DNA of 64,000 nt, from assembly GCA_942159475.1 (NCBI GenBank), contig OW804102.1, positions 19,720,684-19,784,683 of the forward strand. Direction: 5' to 3'. Positions 46,735 to 59,728 of this stretch are shown here, piece by piece. The notes beneath the pieces were generated by a model, which made no database searches, was not told where the DNA came from, and saw only the letters and a program-made list of their open reading frames with translations. Both the position numbers and the translations under genes were made by a program. Numbering within the stretch: the first letter of the stretch is position 1; every line of letters begins with the position of its first letter. This DNA comes from Sthenelais limicola. Taxonomy: Eukaryota; Annelida; Polychaeta; Phyllodocida; Sigalionidae.

Positions 46735-46990
46735 TGGGGTGGGGGGTCATGAAATTGTGCACAAACTTTCAGGGGGTGGGGCAAGATATTGTGCACAGGA
46801 CTTTAAGCTGGGGGGGGGGGGGGGTCTTACAACTTTTGCAATTTTTTTCACAAATTTTCCACTCCCCCAGTGGTTAATTATGAACAGTCCATAATAGGTT
46901 TGGTTGCTAATTGTACATTTTCTGGCGCCCTGGCCCATTTGAAGTCTTAGTATATATAATGTGGGTGTGTGTGTTGGGGGGGGGGGGGGT
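46735..46990. repeat. G-rich runs and MITE family 1 right end (copy G)
   Basis: Poly-G runs of about 12-14 bases lie at 46810 and 46977. Between them, 46905-46945 reads GCTAATTGTACATTTTCTGG followed by CGCCCTGGCCC, a right-end fragment of MITE family 1. No gene is seen. Confidence 0.65.
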
Positions 46991-47756
46991 TAGGGTGGAC
47001 AGGTGTACAGACTATCTCAACCGTTCCGAGTAAAGAAACACAGAAATTTCACATAAAAACAGTTTCATTTAATATTGTTTTTATATATATTCAGCAAACA
47101 CAATTGTGTTTGTATAATAGTTTCAGTGCATACCAGTGTGATGATTATAGCGAAAGAATGTTCATTTCCTTAACAAATATATATGAAGTGATTTCTCAGA
47201 TTCGGATCGCTCAACTAGAATAAAGAATCAAACAAGCGTTAACCTATTGCTTTATTCTTTATTCATCCAGTCTTAGGGGAGATAAAGACGATTTCACAAT
47301 TAAAGTAGTATTTAGGTATTTAAGTACAGCCAATTTGCCACTCAGATTCATTGATGGTATATAACACATATGGTATAAGCATTACAGCAACACAATAATG
47401 CATGAAATTCTCGGACAGGAGAAGTTAGATCGAGGCCTACGTTATTTTAAAAAAAAGAATACACATCACATAAAAACGGTAATATCAAGCACTCTGCCTG
47501 ATATGCAGCAACATGCAGATGAAAGTGTATAACACAATTCCTCAAAACGGTTGTGAGTAGAAAAGACTGGTACTGCCCACTGGGGTAGTTCGGGTGCACC
47601 AGCGGACTAGAACTACTATACAAATATATGCCTTGCTTAGGCACTATATAAGCTATACAGTCAACTTTACATGATTCATAAATACAACTCCCATGTATAC
47701 GTCTCTCATTGTTCACAGGCCATGACTAGGTAGCTTCACGACCACAGGGGTCAGGC

Positions 47757-48030
47757 CCGGGGTCAGTTGAGCAGAACATGTCCAATCGGCAACTAGCTCT
47801 ACACATTCAGTAAATTCTACTAAGTTAAGCTGGAAAATGATACATTCTATGTACACATGTATGTCCGAGTATATAATTAGGCCTTATAATTACAGAGGCC
47901 TACTTAAATCGATATTGCATTGATTCAAAGAATATATGTTTGGTTATGTCCCATCTTATTTTCAACTTCACATTTATCTTAAATTTGAGGTATTTGAGAG
48001 GAAGGCGAGTTGTACATTTTCTGAGACGAC
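47757..48030 (+). mobile_element. MITE family 1, copy D
   Basis: Left GGGGTCAGTTGAGCAGAACA then TGTCCAATCGG; right GGCGAGTTGTACATTTTCTG. The interior shares TCTACACATTCAGTAAATTC and TTTGAGAGGAAGGCG with the other copies. This copy is longer because of a GTACACATGTATGTCCGAG insertion. Confidence 0.8.
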
Positions 48031-48299
48031 TTTCTAACGCATACATATAAACGTACACGTCTTACACGCATTCAAATCAACGATCCTATATATTCAGAAT
48101 CATCTTCAATCAAACTATAGCTTCATGTTTATATATTTTGAATGATAACAATGGAGGAGCTAGGCATAGGAGATATCCCAGTTTAAAGATTGGGATGAAT
48201 ATAGCCTAAAGCTGAACCAAACAACACGTAACTCTGTATCCGGGGAACTATATATTATATGGGGTCAGCAACCTAGAGTAGAGAAAGCCGATCCACTTC

Positions 48300-48670
48300 A
48301 CTGCCCAAGGTACATAACCCAGGCATAAGGCGCGCGAATTATAGTTCAGGAAACTGCCGCTTGGCGCGCTCCAGACCCATACAGTCTGCGAACGGCCGTG
48401 CCCGGACATCAGGAATCATCGAATTTTACTTGAGTTCTTGGAAAACTGTGAACTTAAATCTTATCTGAAATAAAAGTAACTTATACATATTGTTAATAAA
48501 ACCACATAACTGAGTTTTTACACCACGTTTTGCTTTAATAAAACCTCTATCAATTTTTGTGAGCGGACGCATGTTGTGGTTATCCGGGTATTGGCGGTTT
48601 TCTCACGCACTTCCGTTATCCGCCTATCCGTGAGTAATGGACGACAGACGTTAAATACGGTCACGTAAGT
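48300..48670 (+). promoter_or_regulatory. Possible promoter and first non-coding exon of the zinc-finger gene
   Basis: Local GC content and CpG frequency rise (GCGCGCGAATT, GGCGCGCTCC, GCGAACGGCCGTGCCCGG) compared with the AT-rich surroundings. A consensus donor CAC/GTAAGT occurs at 48665. The start-codon exon at 50894 begins with a splice acceptor, so a 5' leader exon must lie upstream. This is the best site I see, but no transcript evidence is available. Confidence 0.35.
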
Positions 48671-50893
48671 TCCTTCATTCCTCCCTTAAAACTCGTTGAA
48701 ATTCTGATTGATCGACGTCGACACAATGTCAATAGAGTTACTATCCACCTCGATGGACAAAAATCTACTCCCATTAGCTAAGGTGCAGAAAACTATTGCG
48801 ATTGGAATTCGGGCGGCGGAGAAACCTCGTGGGTTGTTTTGTTCATGCTTAGAGCTATGGCGGAGCTGGGATTGAATTTCTTTCAGTGTGTCGGAGAGAT
48901 GTATAAAGTCCCGGGGCTGCTGTCCTATATTTGCCAACAGCTTCCCTTTACATGCATCTTAAAACACGTGTTACTACCCTGGGAGTATGGATGCCGTTAT
49001 CAATTGCGCACTGTTATGGTCATACCTTATCTTTTATCACTTGTCCATGTATGTAGTTGTTTCGCAACATGCATGCTGACTGCTGTTGAGTCAGGGAAGA
49101 GTACCGTAGGCCTACTTGCGCTGGCTAAGTGTTGTCCGGCTGCTGAGGCGAGGCCTAGCAAGCCTGATGCGGTGACCTACAGAGACATGCTACTCTCTGC
49201 TAACCCCCTTTTCTTCACAGCTAAGAATGTAATCTAGTCCTTTCTTCGATCCGTCATCCGATTCCTTTCTTACAAGTTTATTGTAAACAATGACTGTCTG
49301 CTGACTGACTGTCAGAAGAACGAATGTAATGGAGTAAATAATAGATTATCCGGCAGCAGAATGATTATGCTTTGATTCCCTCCGGAGTCCTAGCTAGTCC
49401 TGTGTCTCGTCACTTGTCATAGGCGTGAAGTCGACTCGCAGAACTGACACTGACAGTACTTAGCTGATTTATTTTTTACCGTACCTTAAGCTAGAGCCCT
49501 TAGCGTCGGATTTATTGAAAGCTTTTATTCGGGAACACTAGGCCTTACTTAAATAAATTAATTATAAATCAGATTTATTATGATTATAGCATAATTATTG
49601 TTTTATCTTTTGAAACCACTTAATAATTACACAGCCAGTGGAAGTATATATATATATTAATGGGAAAATATTCACCACAGATTAATTAATTATCCATCTG
49701 TTCGGTTGCGTTTTGAATCGAAACCTTAAAGCTTTAATAGTTATAAGGACTCTTTCATTATAAGTTTAATGTCGAAAACTTAACTTTCCCACCAAGTACT
49801 CAAGTAGTGTGTATTCGTCAAAAACCTTGCTGTTCAGTTGAAGTGTTCATATGCCACCCAGAGACCCTGATATAAATATATTTATTATCATCTGCGCCTA
49901 ATTCCAAACATTGCACATAAACTAATTGTGACTATAGAACATTCCATGCCAAGATGTCAATGAGCTGATGTCTATATATACCGTAGGTCTATATATACCG
50001 TAGATATATTCATAAATGATAGGTTGCTGCCATGTGACCGTGTTGAATATATATATATATATATAGTAATGGTCATGGAGGTGATGTTTGTGTAAACTCA
50101 AAGCTGGTGGTGAGACATGTACACATTGGGAGACAGCCGTTCATTAACCTAGGCTAGAATTATGGCATTATTCAAGTTGACACTTTCTAGTTGACAAGTT
50201 GTTGTCACCACTCGCTTGGTTTAGCACCTACTAGGCTACTAGGGATTTGTTTCTGGATGTTTTCTCAGGAATAGGATAGAGGTAATCATATCGTATACAC
50301 TGTGTTCTTCTCGCTAATTCCTATTTTTCGTCTTATCATGTACAGTTCTTAGTCAGAATGGTAAATGTGCTAGCTTTCTAACCCCCAAATTATGTTAAGT
50401 GAAGGCTGACCAAAATGTTTTTTGTTAAAAAAAAACAACCCAAAAAAACAGTTATTCCAATACAGATAATTCAAAATCGAGTTTATCCTCTACTATAAAT
50501 TCTATATGGAATTCATACATTTTTTCTATTTGTTTTCTGATATATAATTTACCACAATGTCATGTGGTATGGGCGTTGCGGAGATGGTGGTTCATTCAAC
50601 CCTGTCTATATACATTTCTCGAATTACTGTGGATAGTTATATGCCTGTAAATCTATATATATATGGCCTACAGTGTTTGTAGCTCGTATAAATCTAGATT
50701 TCACTTTACCTTTTTGGGAATCTAAATCCTCGTTTAACCTAAAATTGATTGAGTGGTGAGGCCGATCGTTTTGATACTTGATTATCCTTCCTGCATTTAT
50801 ATATATATATATGTCCTGCATTTATATATATATATGTATTAGGTCTTGGATTGCTATTTTTGTACTGATTTTGCGACTTCTTATGTTTTTCAG
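48671..50893. other. Upstream region / likely 5' intron of the zinc-finger gene
   Basis: Contains (TA)n microsatellites near 49648, 50048 and 50795-50836. A 132-codon frame at 48839-49237 (+) is Leu/Cys-rich without a recognisable domain. No other features are supported. Confidence 0.35.
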
Positions 50894-50901
50894 CTGAGAA
50901 A

Positions 50902-53900
50902 ATGGAGACAGTTACCGCGACGTCGGAAGTCCTTCGACTGAACGACCCTTGCGAGGTGATTATTGATAAATTATTGAACTAAGGTTTTAGAATAAGAGTC
51001 AGAGAACTAGTGCGTTTTACCCATCCTTCAGAAATGAGAAATAATAAGACCATGAATCAAATAATGTTTAATATCGATTTTTTTATCAGATTTTTTTTTA
51101 TTATTATTATTACGCTGCAACAATCAAAACTTCTTTCAAACTGCTACTGCTAACGGCATTGATAGTTGTACAGTTAACCAAGATGTACAAAAATCCGATT
51201 TCCTTTACCTGTTTTCGTTTTAAGTTTTCTTAATTATATTTTCTCCCCCTCCCTTTCTTCTAAACGATATGATATCCCGACTAATGTACTACTTACTTAT
51301 ACGGTAGATTCAATTGATGCTAAATTTGATCAAAACTAATTATGTTTAAATATTGAAAATTGTGGTGGGTTTTTTTTAAAAAATTGGTACCAGGTAAGAG
51401 ACACAATCTACAAAAACAAAGGCGGCTGTTGGCTGTAATTCACTGAAACCAAAAGAAGCCGCAACAAATTATATGTCATATCCGAATGAATTAGAATCCT
51501 GCTTAATGTGACAGGATGACTAAGCCTTATTTTCTTTCTATAATGGTCTTGAAGTCCAATGAAAGATGTCTACAGGTTTACTGATTGAAGAGATTCTGAT
51601 GTTGGTTCCATTTTATTTCTTCTCAGTCAACTTACATTGTAGTTATTAAAGTTAATGGTTTTGATTTAAACTTAACGGTTTTACGTTCTGTTCACTCAGC
51701 TATTCGGTTTTATTGCCTAATTAAATTTCAGTGTTCAGATTCCTCAATTAACACGCATGATTACACGCAGAAAGTTATTATTGTAATTCTGGGCTCTTCA
51801 GTTCTGTTCTTCAGTAGAGGCTTTGAGCCTAGACTGTATTTAACTTTTATTGATCAATCAATTGATATCAGTTGGGCAAAAACATGTTGAGCCTCAGCTA
51901 GGGAAGCACCTCTATACACACATACTTTCGTTTTCGAGTTGAATGCATTAAAGCTGCGTTTCTCGCTCAATCCCTCAACACATTTTATGAATTATCTCTT
52001 AATGGGTTTCAATCAAAACCAGACCACCAGGTTTTGTTGATATGGTAGTTTTATTACGAAGTAATAGAGTAGTAGTGATTCCAACGTTTCAACGGTCAAT
52101 ACATCGGGGATTCTTTTTCTGAATTACTTTGTTCCTTGACACTGCACCATGTGATACATGTGAATATTGAAAATGAAGTGGTGGAATTGGAATTCGTGGC
52201 CGTATCTCGAAATTTTCATTATTTTTGTATTTTGTTGTTCAACAGTGGCAATTTGGGATATACGGGAATACAGATGTCAGCCTCTTGATCTAGCGTTCTG
52301 GGCTGTGATATCCTAACCTTTTCAGTTTCACTACGCTCTCATGTCACCAAATTTACCCGAAATGAATAGTTTGGAAGATGATTTAGTTTCACACTAAGAC
52401 GAACTGGCCAAAATCTTGGTAGGGTTGAGAATGGACCGCAAAATAGTCTAGAAAATTGTATTTTTTTGCGAAAATTATCTTCATATAATATACTAAATGC
52501 AGCTTTAAGGCTAGGAGACACAGCGCATCTCTAAGCCTGGTCGGATAACCTTCCATACTTACAATTTGTTATCCGTATGTGGCGATAAACAGTGTTTGAC
52601 GTCACTTGATATAACTACCGTATTTCCCCCAACAGAAATCGGGGCCTTGAATATAAGAGGGCCTCTGCGGTGCCAGGAAAAGCCTTGAATTTAGGGAACA
52701 AAATATTCGGTCGAAGGATTTGAAAAATCGTCATTATGGGCCTTGAATCCTGTTAGAATCTATTAAATGACCTGGCAATTTTCGCAGTTTCTTAGTGTTG
52801 AGTCGGAGCTTCCATTCGTAGAAATATGGTATCCATGCTGTAATCACTAACTTACTGATAAAGCTTATAAGTACAACGCTGATAAGATATGGGAGGGTGT
52901 GCAGTGGATCGTTGCAGTGTCACTGATTTAAGTGACAGTAACCATGGGGGAATACACATCTCGTGTAGTGTAGTTTTCCTAGTCATCTAGCAATCTTAAT
53001 AAATGTAACAGATTTGCCTTCCCAGTGGACTTTTTCTGACCTTTCACATCTTGTAGATTTATTGATATAAAAGCCAGGTCTTGGGACATAGATGCCCCGA
53101 TATGGATATTTGCATTCTGTTCAATGTGTAATGTCTGTACCTATACTATAGCTGTAATGCAATGAACGGCGTTAGTTTACCTTCTCCGAGAGATTATGAA
53201 TAATCCACAACTTAATAAAATCAATAAATGTATTCCAATAGGGAAAGCCTTAGTTATAGTAAAACTAAGCACAAAAATAACATTGAAGAAGGGAGGATAA
53301 AGGTATTGACTATCACTTATTTCCTTTTAAAAAAAAAGGGGGGGGGGGTCTAACAATTGGTAATATATTGGAAGGAAGATATTCCTTAGTATGAGCTGCC
53401 ATGTACACCTCTGGGTATAAAGACAGGCCATTTCCATTCCAAGTTCATTGACATACTGATGATGGGCAATAGGGGATTTGCATAGCCGCCATTTTGAATC
53501 TTGATTCCCATGGAATTATGGGACTAATTGGTACAGTCTAAAATCCATATGTAGAAAACATGTTATGTTAGAACTGCTTCAGCATGGACTATTTATCAGT
53601 GCTCTAATGTCAATATCTATGCGTTTTACATGTTTCCATAAAACAAGACTTCATCTTTCCCATCGTGCATTTGGTTTTCATAGCTCATTTATACAAACTC
53701 TGATTATATTCGTGTAAACATTCTTGCAATTTTCGATAAAAAAAAAACTTGCCAAATGATTCCAACAGAATCCATCCCATTATGGACTTTAACAGACATG
53801 CGCAGTGGTACATGCAAATCCTCTATTAGTCAAAAACAACACAGACTAGGGTAACTGATGTCAGGTAAAGGAAAGAAAATAACTGAATATCTCCAGCTCG

Positions 53901-56900
53901 GTCTTTGGTATTTGTCTGTCAAGCTACCCTCTACCAACTATCAGACTGTTGCTTTGTTGTCGTGTAGTTTCAATGCTTAGGTGCTTTGAAATTAAATGAA
54001 AGGTTGATTTTCAATGTTAATTGAAAACAATGTTGAAAATTAACTTCAATTCTGCTTGATGTTATATTTAACTTATTAGAATCCATCTAACTGTTTTGAT
54101 TGGCAGGATTCTATGATGTACCGTGGATTCTTGTTTTTTTCCTCTTCCATATTTCAATATTGCTGTTACATTAATACATGAACTCGGTGTGATGGATGTC
54201 TATCGTGTGAAAGAAGTGTCAAGATAATGTTGAGAGTAGTACTGAAAATGGGGATGAAAAAAGGATTCCACTCTACCAACGTTCCTTCTACTGCTTATTA
54301 ATACCGTCTGCATTCTGTCACATGTGTCTTCCTCCCTTTTCAACTGTGTCCCCTCTCTCACTCTGCCCACACTAACCCCCATCAGAGGCCCCATTGAATA
54401 TCTTGTGCAAAGATATTTAACCCATCAGCACCCCAACCCCCATCAGACCAGAGCAGCGACCAAAGATCACAAAATCTGTGCGGTAAAACCTTGCCTTCAA
54501 AACACTTACAAAAATTTCTCACAAATGTGTCAAAAACCACTTGGCTTCTATTTATAAAAAGAAAGATACAAAAAGAAAATCAAGCCTGTATCGATCGAAT
54601 CTTCAAGCAAATAACATATGCTAATTCTACTACAAAACATATTTGCTGTAATTACAAACAATATATCCATATATATACAATTGAGGCTTATTTTGTCGTG
54701 TTGTGAACGAGGTTTTACTGTATATTGATTTGTGCTCTCCTGTTTCTGCTTCTCTAGTTGGTGAGTGGCTGGAAGCTGGTGCCCGATTCCCTGCCCGACC
54801 CGACCCGACCCGACACTCCAAGCAGCTCCCAAGTATACGACTCGGGCAACAGCTGTGTCAGCTCCGACTACTCCTCCTCCTTGGAAGATGTGCCCGAGTG
54901 TACTCTGAGGAAAACTGACCAACATGGAGACAATAACCATGAGGACAGGAGGGAAGGCACTGGGGGTGTGCGGGTGAAACTGAGCAGCAGCAGAAGTCTC
55001 AATCCCAACTTCTGGCGATGCGAATCATCAGACGATAGCAATTACCCCCTGATACCTGGCATCAACTGTGTGGTAACTGTGGAGCCTGAGGTATCGGGCA
55101 CTGATACGCTCATCAAGATAAAGTACTTGAACAAACCCTGTGACAATTCTCTTCTACCACCACCGCCGCCGCCAATTCACCCAGAACCACCCGTGCTCTC
55201 ATCAAAAGAGAACATCAGAGTCAAGAAAACCAAGCCGAAATCTCCCGAAAAGGTTTGCTCGGCACAGGTGACTCACCCACCGTCAGCACCGCCAGAGAAA
55301 AAGCATGGCATTGGTATTCAAGAGAATGACAATCCACATTTAGATGAGCTATGTGATATTAAGGCGTTCAAGGAGAAACCCGAGAAGAGGTTGAAAGGCA
55401 AGAAAAAGGTTGTTGCCGTTGGGGCAGGGGACATGTGCTCTAAAACGAAACAGAAACAGACTGTTGTCAAGTGTGGGGGTAAAGGTAAAATGAATAAACC
55501 CCCGGTTCCTTTACAAATAAAGGGCAATGGAATTAAATCTGTGACTCCTCCTCTGAAAATGAAAGGAAAGGTGAAAAAACCTGCGAAAACTCCTGTGCCA
55601 GTGGAAGCGAAGGGGAAAGGGGATAAACTTACAGCCACTGCCCCTCTACACACCCTTAATCTAGTCCGGACAAAGAAGCGGCAGCGATCTGGGAGTGGTT
55701 GTGTTGTGGTAAAGAAACGGTTGAAATCAGAAGCCGAAGGTTCCCCGTCTGAAACTGGGGCCTCCTTGTCTTCTTTGATGTCACCGAGTCCTACTCAGAC
55801 AGACTTTGTTTCTATTGTAAGACAATTGACGAACAGTTCGATTAAAACAGACCTTGTGTCCGATGCAGAAGCAGAGGAACAGAGTAACTGGATGAACGCG
55901 TTGGGATGGACTCTGGAGAAAGATACAGCCATCGAGGCTGATGTCGGTGACTCTACGCTCCCCACGCCGAATGAGACAGCAGATGATAAAACGGACTCAG
56001 CGCCTACAGATCCTGCTTGCGTCCAAGTGGAAGCATCGGAGGAGGAGGAGCTTGGCAATGGTAAGATATTAACCCCAGAGAAACCCATGGATTGTGAGAA
56101 ACCAGCATCTGTGGAAAGCAGTCCAAAGGCACTGCAAAATGCTAAGAGCAAGAACTTAAAAGTGCCCGAAAAAATCGTAAAAACATTAGGAGCCAAAAAG
56201 GAGAAGGTTCAATGTAGTCCTATCGATAAAGAACAAGCCATGAACGCCGTTACTCTCATGTTGCAGAAAAACATCAATATTCAGCTTACTCCCAGACAAG
56301 GAGCTGACTCCTCTGATTCTAGTGGAAACTCTTTTGTGATCGAACTCAAGGTCTCAGTGTCGGAGGAGAAGGGAGACAAAGGTGAATTCGAACGCAGCCA
56401 CAAATGGAAAGACACTATGGTTAGTGCCAATAGTGGGGCTGTTGAAAAGGTGGACGAGAAAGCCCAGGTAAAGGTAACGTTAGACAAAGGAGCAAAATGT
56501 AGTAAAAAGACCAAAGTGATTGGCGGTGGTGCTACTAGCAGTTGTAAAAAACTTAAAGGTGCATCTTCTTCCTCGTCGTCTCCCACTGTTGCTCCTGGTA
56601 GAAGGAAAAGACTGAGAATGTTGGGTGGAATTAGGCAAGCGGATGGCTCTTGGATGTGTGAGTGTGGGGTGCAGTTCAAGTTTAGTTCTGGCCTGAGCCG
56701 ACACCGCCGGATAAAGCATCTTGGTGTCATGTATATCTGCGACCTGTGCAAGAAACCTTTCACCAGGTCGGACAGCCTCAGCGAACACATGAAACGCCAG
56801 CACCGGCTTACAGACGCTGAGATCCAGGAAGTGGTGGAAGCCAAGGGTTGGCCTGTCTACCCCAACCCAGCTGGACCTTTAAAACTAGACCAAAAGCTGG

Positions 56901-57349
56901 AGACGGTCGCTGAAACTGAGTCCGATTCGGACAAAGCCAAAGGGCCCAGTGCAAATGGAAAAAAGGCCCGGCAACAGTTAGGTGAGCGCAAACCTCGTGC
57001 TAAAGGGAAAGCTTCTAAAACGGTGTCAATATTCATAAAGAATATAAAGACAGGACAAGTTAAAGTGCAAGCCAAATCGTCGGGAATAAAATCCAGGAAG
57101 AGCCCTGGATTAAATGTGCACAATCAAGAAACCAAACAAATCACACAAGGGAGGAATGAACGCAGATCTGATGTTAAAAAGGAGAAGGGGAAGAATAAAC
57201 TCACACCTAAAACTGTAATGGCACAAGAAAATAATATCCCCAAGTGCCGAGGTGAATCATCACAAGAAAAAGCCGCTATTAATCCTGGTACCAAAGACTC
57301 CACATTGGAGTGTGAAACGTCGAATGGCACTTCTCTTGTAACTCATTAG
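50902..57349 (+). CDS. Large disordered protein with two C2H2 zinc fingers (2 coding exons)
   Basis: The start exon (acceptor CAG at 50891-50893) carries ATG 50902 in context GAAAATGG and encodes METVTATSEVLRLNDPCE to 50955, where GT begins. It joins in phase 0 to 54758-57349 (acceptor TTCTCTAG), giving about 881 aa. Most of the protein is charged, Ser/Lys/Pro-rich and predicted disordered, with a Pro6 run. In exon numbering, finger 1 uses Cys634, Cys636, His649 and His654, so its Cys pair has one residue between rather than two. Finger 2 (YICDLCKKPFTRSDSLSEHM...) has Cys661, Cys664, His677 and His682. Basic KRxRxL stretches before the fingers may be nuclear signals. A nuclear DNA- or RNA-binding regulator is likely. 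I do not recognise a named orthologue. The second exon resembles the exon at 62404. Confidence 0.8.
50956..54757 (+). other. Intron between start exon and zinc-finger exon
   Basis: 3.8 kb with no further coding exon recognised. It holds a poly-A/poly-G junction at 53329-53349, the complete MITE at 53467-53828, and AT-rich filler. A stretch near 52620-52760 repeats GGGCCTTGAAT phrases and may be an old repeat. Confidence 0.6.
53467..53828. mobile_element. MITE family 2, full copy
   Basis: Left CAATAGGGGATTTGCATAGC and right GTACATGCAAATCCTCTATT (ending 53826) form terminal inverted repeats of about 18 bp with one or two mismatches. The left 90 bp is repeated at 34836-34925. Confidence 0.7.
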
Positions 57350-57891
57350 CATGTACTTGCGTCTGGGGATCTTTCTAGTTTATTGAACAGAAATAAGGCA
57401 AATGAAATGTTTTACTTTAAAAATGGAACGGTCGACGAGGGAGGCTATCGGGTATTTATCGTGAATTATAGATTTCAAAATGCGATATTTGTGTATTTTT
57501 ATGCTGGACTATCAATGTTCCCCAAATTTGATGGTATGATAATTATTAACCCCTTCAGGCGCTAAGCCTAGTAAGTAGTGTTCCTGCTTTTGGGTCAATC
57601 AGATAAATCTTCTGTACGCTGTTGTCTTCAACTTATGTGCGAAATACAATTCAATACATCGACGAGTCCTTAGAAGAAAGCAAATAATCAGTCCACGTTC
57701 AGTCGACTTCTTAAATGAAATAGCGTTCAATAGTACATTCTTTGTTTCTGTTTCTGTAAAAAGTCTGAAACCCTCAACGTCTTTATACAGATTCTGAATC
57801 ACAACTAAAACTAACCCCGACTGTTTAGTTCACTCTGGGAGTTTTTATTTCTACAGATTCTGAATCAACGTTTTAAGTATTAGCTCAGTGC

Positions 57892-57897
57892 AATAAA
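57892..57897 (+). terminator. Candidate poly(A) signal of the zinc-finger transcript
   Basis: AATAAA, 543 bp after the TAG at 57347-57349. A second AATAAA occurs near 58058. Confidence 0.5.
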
Positions 57898-59523
57898 TGA
57901 CATAATATTATGAGTTATGCAAAAAAGTACCTTAGGTGTATCTAGTGTTCAGGCTTAACAGCTTTTGGTCTCTGATGGATTTTTTAAAGTACTAGAAGGA
58001 AGTTATGAAAACTTCACGAGTGCGCGTTCATGTAAATCGGAAGGCGATTGTCCCTTGTAAATAAATGTATATTATAAAGCAACTCAAGAGCAAGCCCGAG
58101 GATGTGTGTATACATATTATGTCCAATAAGACAAAACTGTAGAACAGGACAAAAGGATCTTAAAATTTTATCTGATTTTAATGGAGAACAAGATATATAC
58201 ATATTCACAACGTAACAAGATTTCAACATCTTGCTCTAAATTATGAATGAATTTTAATATCCAACTACTGTTGTTGAAAAGGATTTTATTCAGACTTGAA
58301 ACTTTTAATTTTAACTTAAAATGTATACAAAAGGTTAGTGACAGACACGCATAATCAGAAGTGGCTTGCGTCGCCACATCACTCTTTAACAGTTATTAAA
58401 CGATTCGCCATCTTGGGTTGATCTCCTTGCTTTAGTATATAAATCTGACAGATCTGAATACCCCTTAATATTATAGTTGCCTATCAGATTATAGTACCTC
58501 TAGTTGCATTTTAAAGCTTACGTTGGTCAAAAACTTTAGATTTTCTACTTTTTGTTCCATTCTTTACAAAAATCTAAATCTCATTTGACCAGAATTTTGT
58601 CATAAAAGTCTACATTTATATTTCGGAGACCTGCCCAGACCCTTTCCTTTGCTAAGAATATTTTTGGGTCATAATAGCTGTGGATGCATCTTTAAGTAAA
58701 AAGATAGACGTCCAAATACCACCTGTATTGGACCCTTGGTAACATGTATTCGATTGTTTGGCCTTAGTAAAACGGTGCTTGGATTTGTACCTGAACATTC
58801 TTACACATTTTATCAGTTGCTATACAAGTGAGCTTTTATTGGTTAAACTCTCCGATGTTGTCTCTGTAGACTGCAGTCGTTGCCTCCCAATGTAGAGTGA
58901 ATCTTATACATATATTGTATTATTTGTGATATAGTGAAAACATTGTTACCATGTTAAATATCATGCGTTCAAAAGAAAGGAACCATTTCTACATTCATTG
59001 TATGGACATCATAGGGGCCTGATTTTCCTGAGCTATACTGTGAAACTGCTGGGGGACAACAATGTTAAGCGCGACTATAGATATTCAGTATATATTGATA
59101 TTATTCTCACCGCTTCGACTTTACTTCTTTCGTTGTCACGATCCTTTTCTTGTGTATTCAGAAATGTCATTTTCCATATTATCATTACTCAGCCATCTGC
59201 TCCCAATCATGACCACAGAAATTTGTTTGCATATTCTGTAATCAATTTTATTAGTACTATGTAGCGAAGTTTGTGTTTCGTATGACGTATATTTAGGGTA
59301 ATTTACTTTAGATGTTTTCATTTATGTTGAATGGCGTCGATATAATAATAATAACTACCCAATTTACAAGAATTATCCAGATAGTCTTTATGTTCTAAAG
59401 GTAGATTGAAACATTAAAATCATGTTGGCACTTCGGTTGCAGTGTGTTCAGCGCTTCCAGGTACTTAAAGCTCCTGTAATTGATATTTGTAAGAGCTATC
59501 GTGGACTGATTTGATAGGGCGAC

Positions 59524-59728
59524 TCCACTAGAGAGAAAAACGGCGCCGACAAATTTTGTTGTTGTCCACTAATTTGTTGCAACAAATATCCATACAGAAA
59601 CAACCGTTTCCAGAGAATGTGGCAACACATCTGACACTCCTCCATTTGCGTTTTCATTGCAAACATGAAATGAACTGATGTTAGTGGGCAACAAAAAGAA
59701 TTGTCGCCGCCGTTTTTCCTCTAATGGA
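59524..59728. mobile_element. 205-bp MITE with about 48-bp TIRs
   Basis: Left TCCACTAGAGAGAAAAACGG followed by CGCCGACAAATTTTG; right is its inverted copy with a few mismatches, ending CCGTTTTTCCTCTAATGGA. Long near-matching arms occupy almost half the element. No coding capacity. Confidence 0.85.

Noticed and set aside
48839..49237. 132-codon plus-strand frame near the CpG-richer segment
   Set aside because: No recognisable domain, Leu/Cys/Val-rich, no splice or conservation evidence. It overlaps a likely promoter or leader region.
55318..57330. Long antisense frames across the zinc-finger exon
   Set aside because: Codon-shadow frames of a strongly coding plus-strand exon with recognisable C2H2 fingers.
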